This document shows, piece by piece, positions 7,630 to 7,634 of a DNA stretch of 7,634 nucleotides. The stretch is from Halothiobacillus neapolitanus. Lineage in GTDB: Bacteria; Pseudomonadota; Gammaproteobacteria; Halothiobacillales; Halothiobacillaceae. The number at the start of each line of letters is the position of its first letter. Positions within the stretch are counted from its first letter, which is position 1. Location: positions 1 through 7,634 of the forward strand of contig DYMR01000094.1 in assembly GCA_020721485.1 (NCBI GenBank), read 5' to 3'. The notes beneath the pieces are model-generated. The model was not told where the DNA came from. It saw only the letters and a program-made list of their open reading frames with translations, and made no database searches. The position numbers were made by a program, and so were the translations under genes.

Positions 7630-7634
7630 TTGGG

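Overview
This window carries a conserved bacterial chromosomal core with one small accessory gene at its right end. The G+C content is fairly high, by eye near 60%. The content suggests a Gammaproteobacterium. The evidence is a HisZ-type histidine regulatory subunit placed directly before purA, the classic rpsP-rimM-trmD-rplS operon, an htpG gene behind a sigma32-like promoter, and a COG2908 (LpxH-like) metallophosphoesterase. The exported DsrE-like protein at the end would fit a sulfur-metabolising lineage, but that lineage call is inference only.

Layout, left to right. Positions 1-479 hold the 3' part of hisZ, which overlaps purA (472-1770) by 8 bases, so the two are probably co-transcribed and translationally coupled. 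A 128-bp gap follows. It holds a promoter-like sequence with a GC-rich discriminator and then a terminator-like hairpin with five T, both upstream of rpsP. Positions 1899-3846 are rpsP-rimM-trmD-rplS, with gaps of 7, 30 and 18 bp. Both ribosomal protein genes start with ATG, and both non-ribosomal genes with GTG. After rplS there is a weak hairpin and then a strong intrinsic terminator.

Positions 3981-5861 are htpG. A near-consensus sigma32 (heat-shock) promoter for it lies inside the rplS terminator hairpin, so the same roughly 40 bp seem to end one unit and start the next. htpG ends at its own strong terminator (5897-5931). Positions 5954-6781 hold the LpxH-like phosphoesterase gene on the minus strand, convergent with htpG. 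A 275-bp divergent intergenic region (6782-7056) carries short TTGANGGCG repeats and a small inverted repeat. Positions 7057-7629 encode a 190-residue exported DsrE-like protein.

Functionally the window covers histidine and AMP synthesis (hisZ, purA), ribosome assembly and tRNA modification (rpsP, rimM, trmD, rplS), protein folding under stress (htpG), probable envelope lipid metabolism (LpxH-like) and a possible periplasmic sulfur-related protein. I see no tRNA or rRNA gene, CRISPR array, insertion sequence, phage gene or defence system. The points most worth checking are regulatory: the terminator/heat-shock promoter overlap, the hairpin in the rpsP leader, and the divergent intergenic region.
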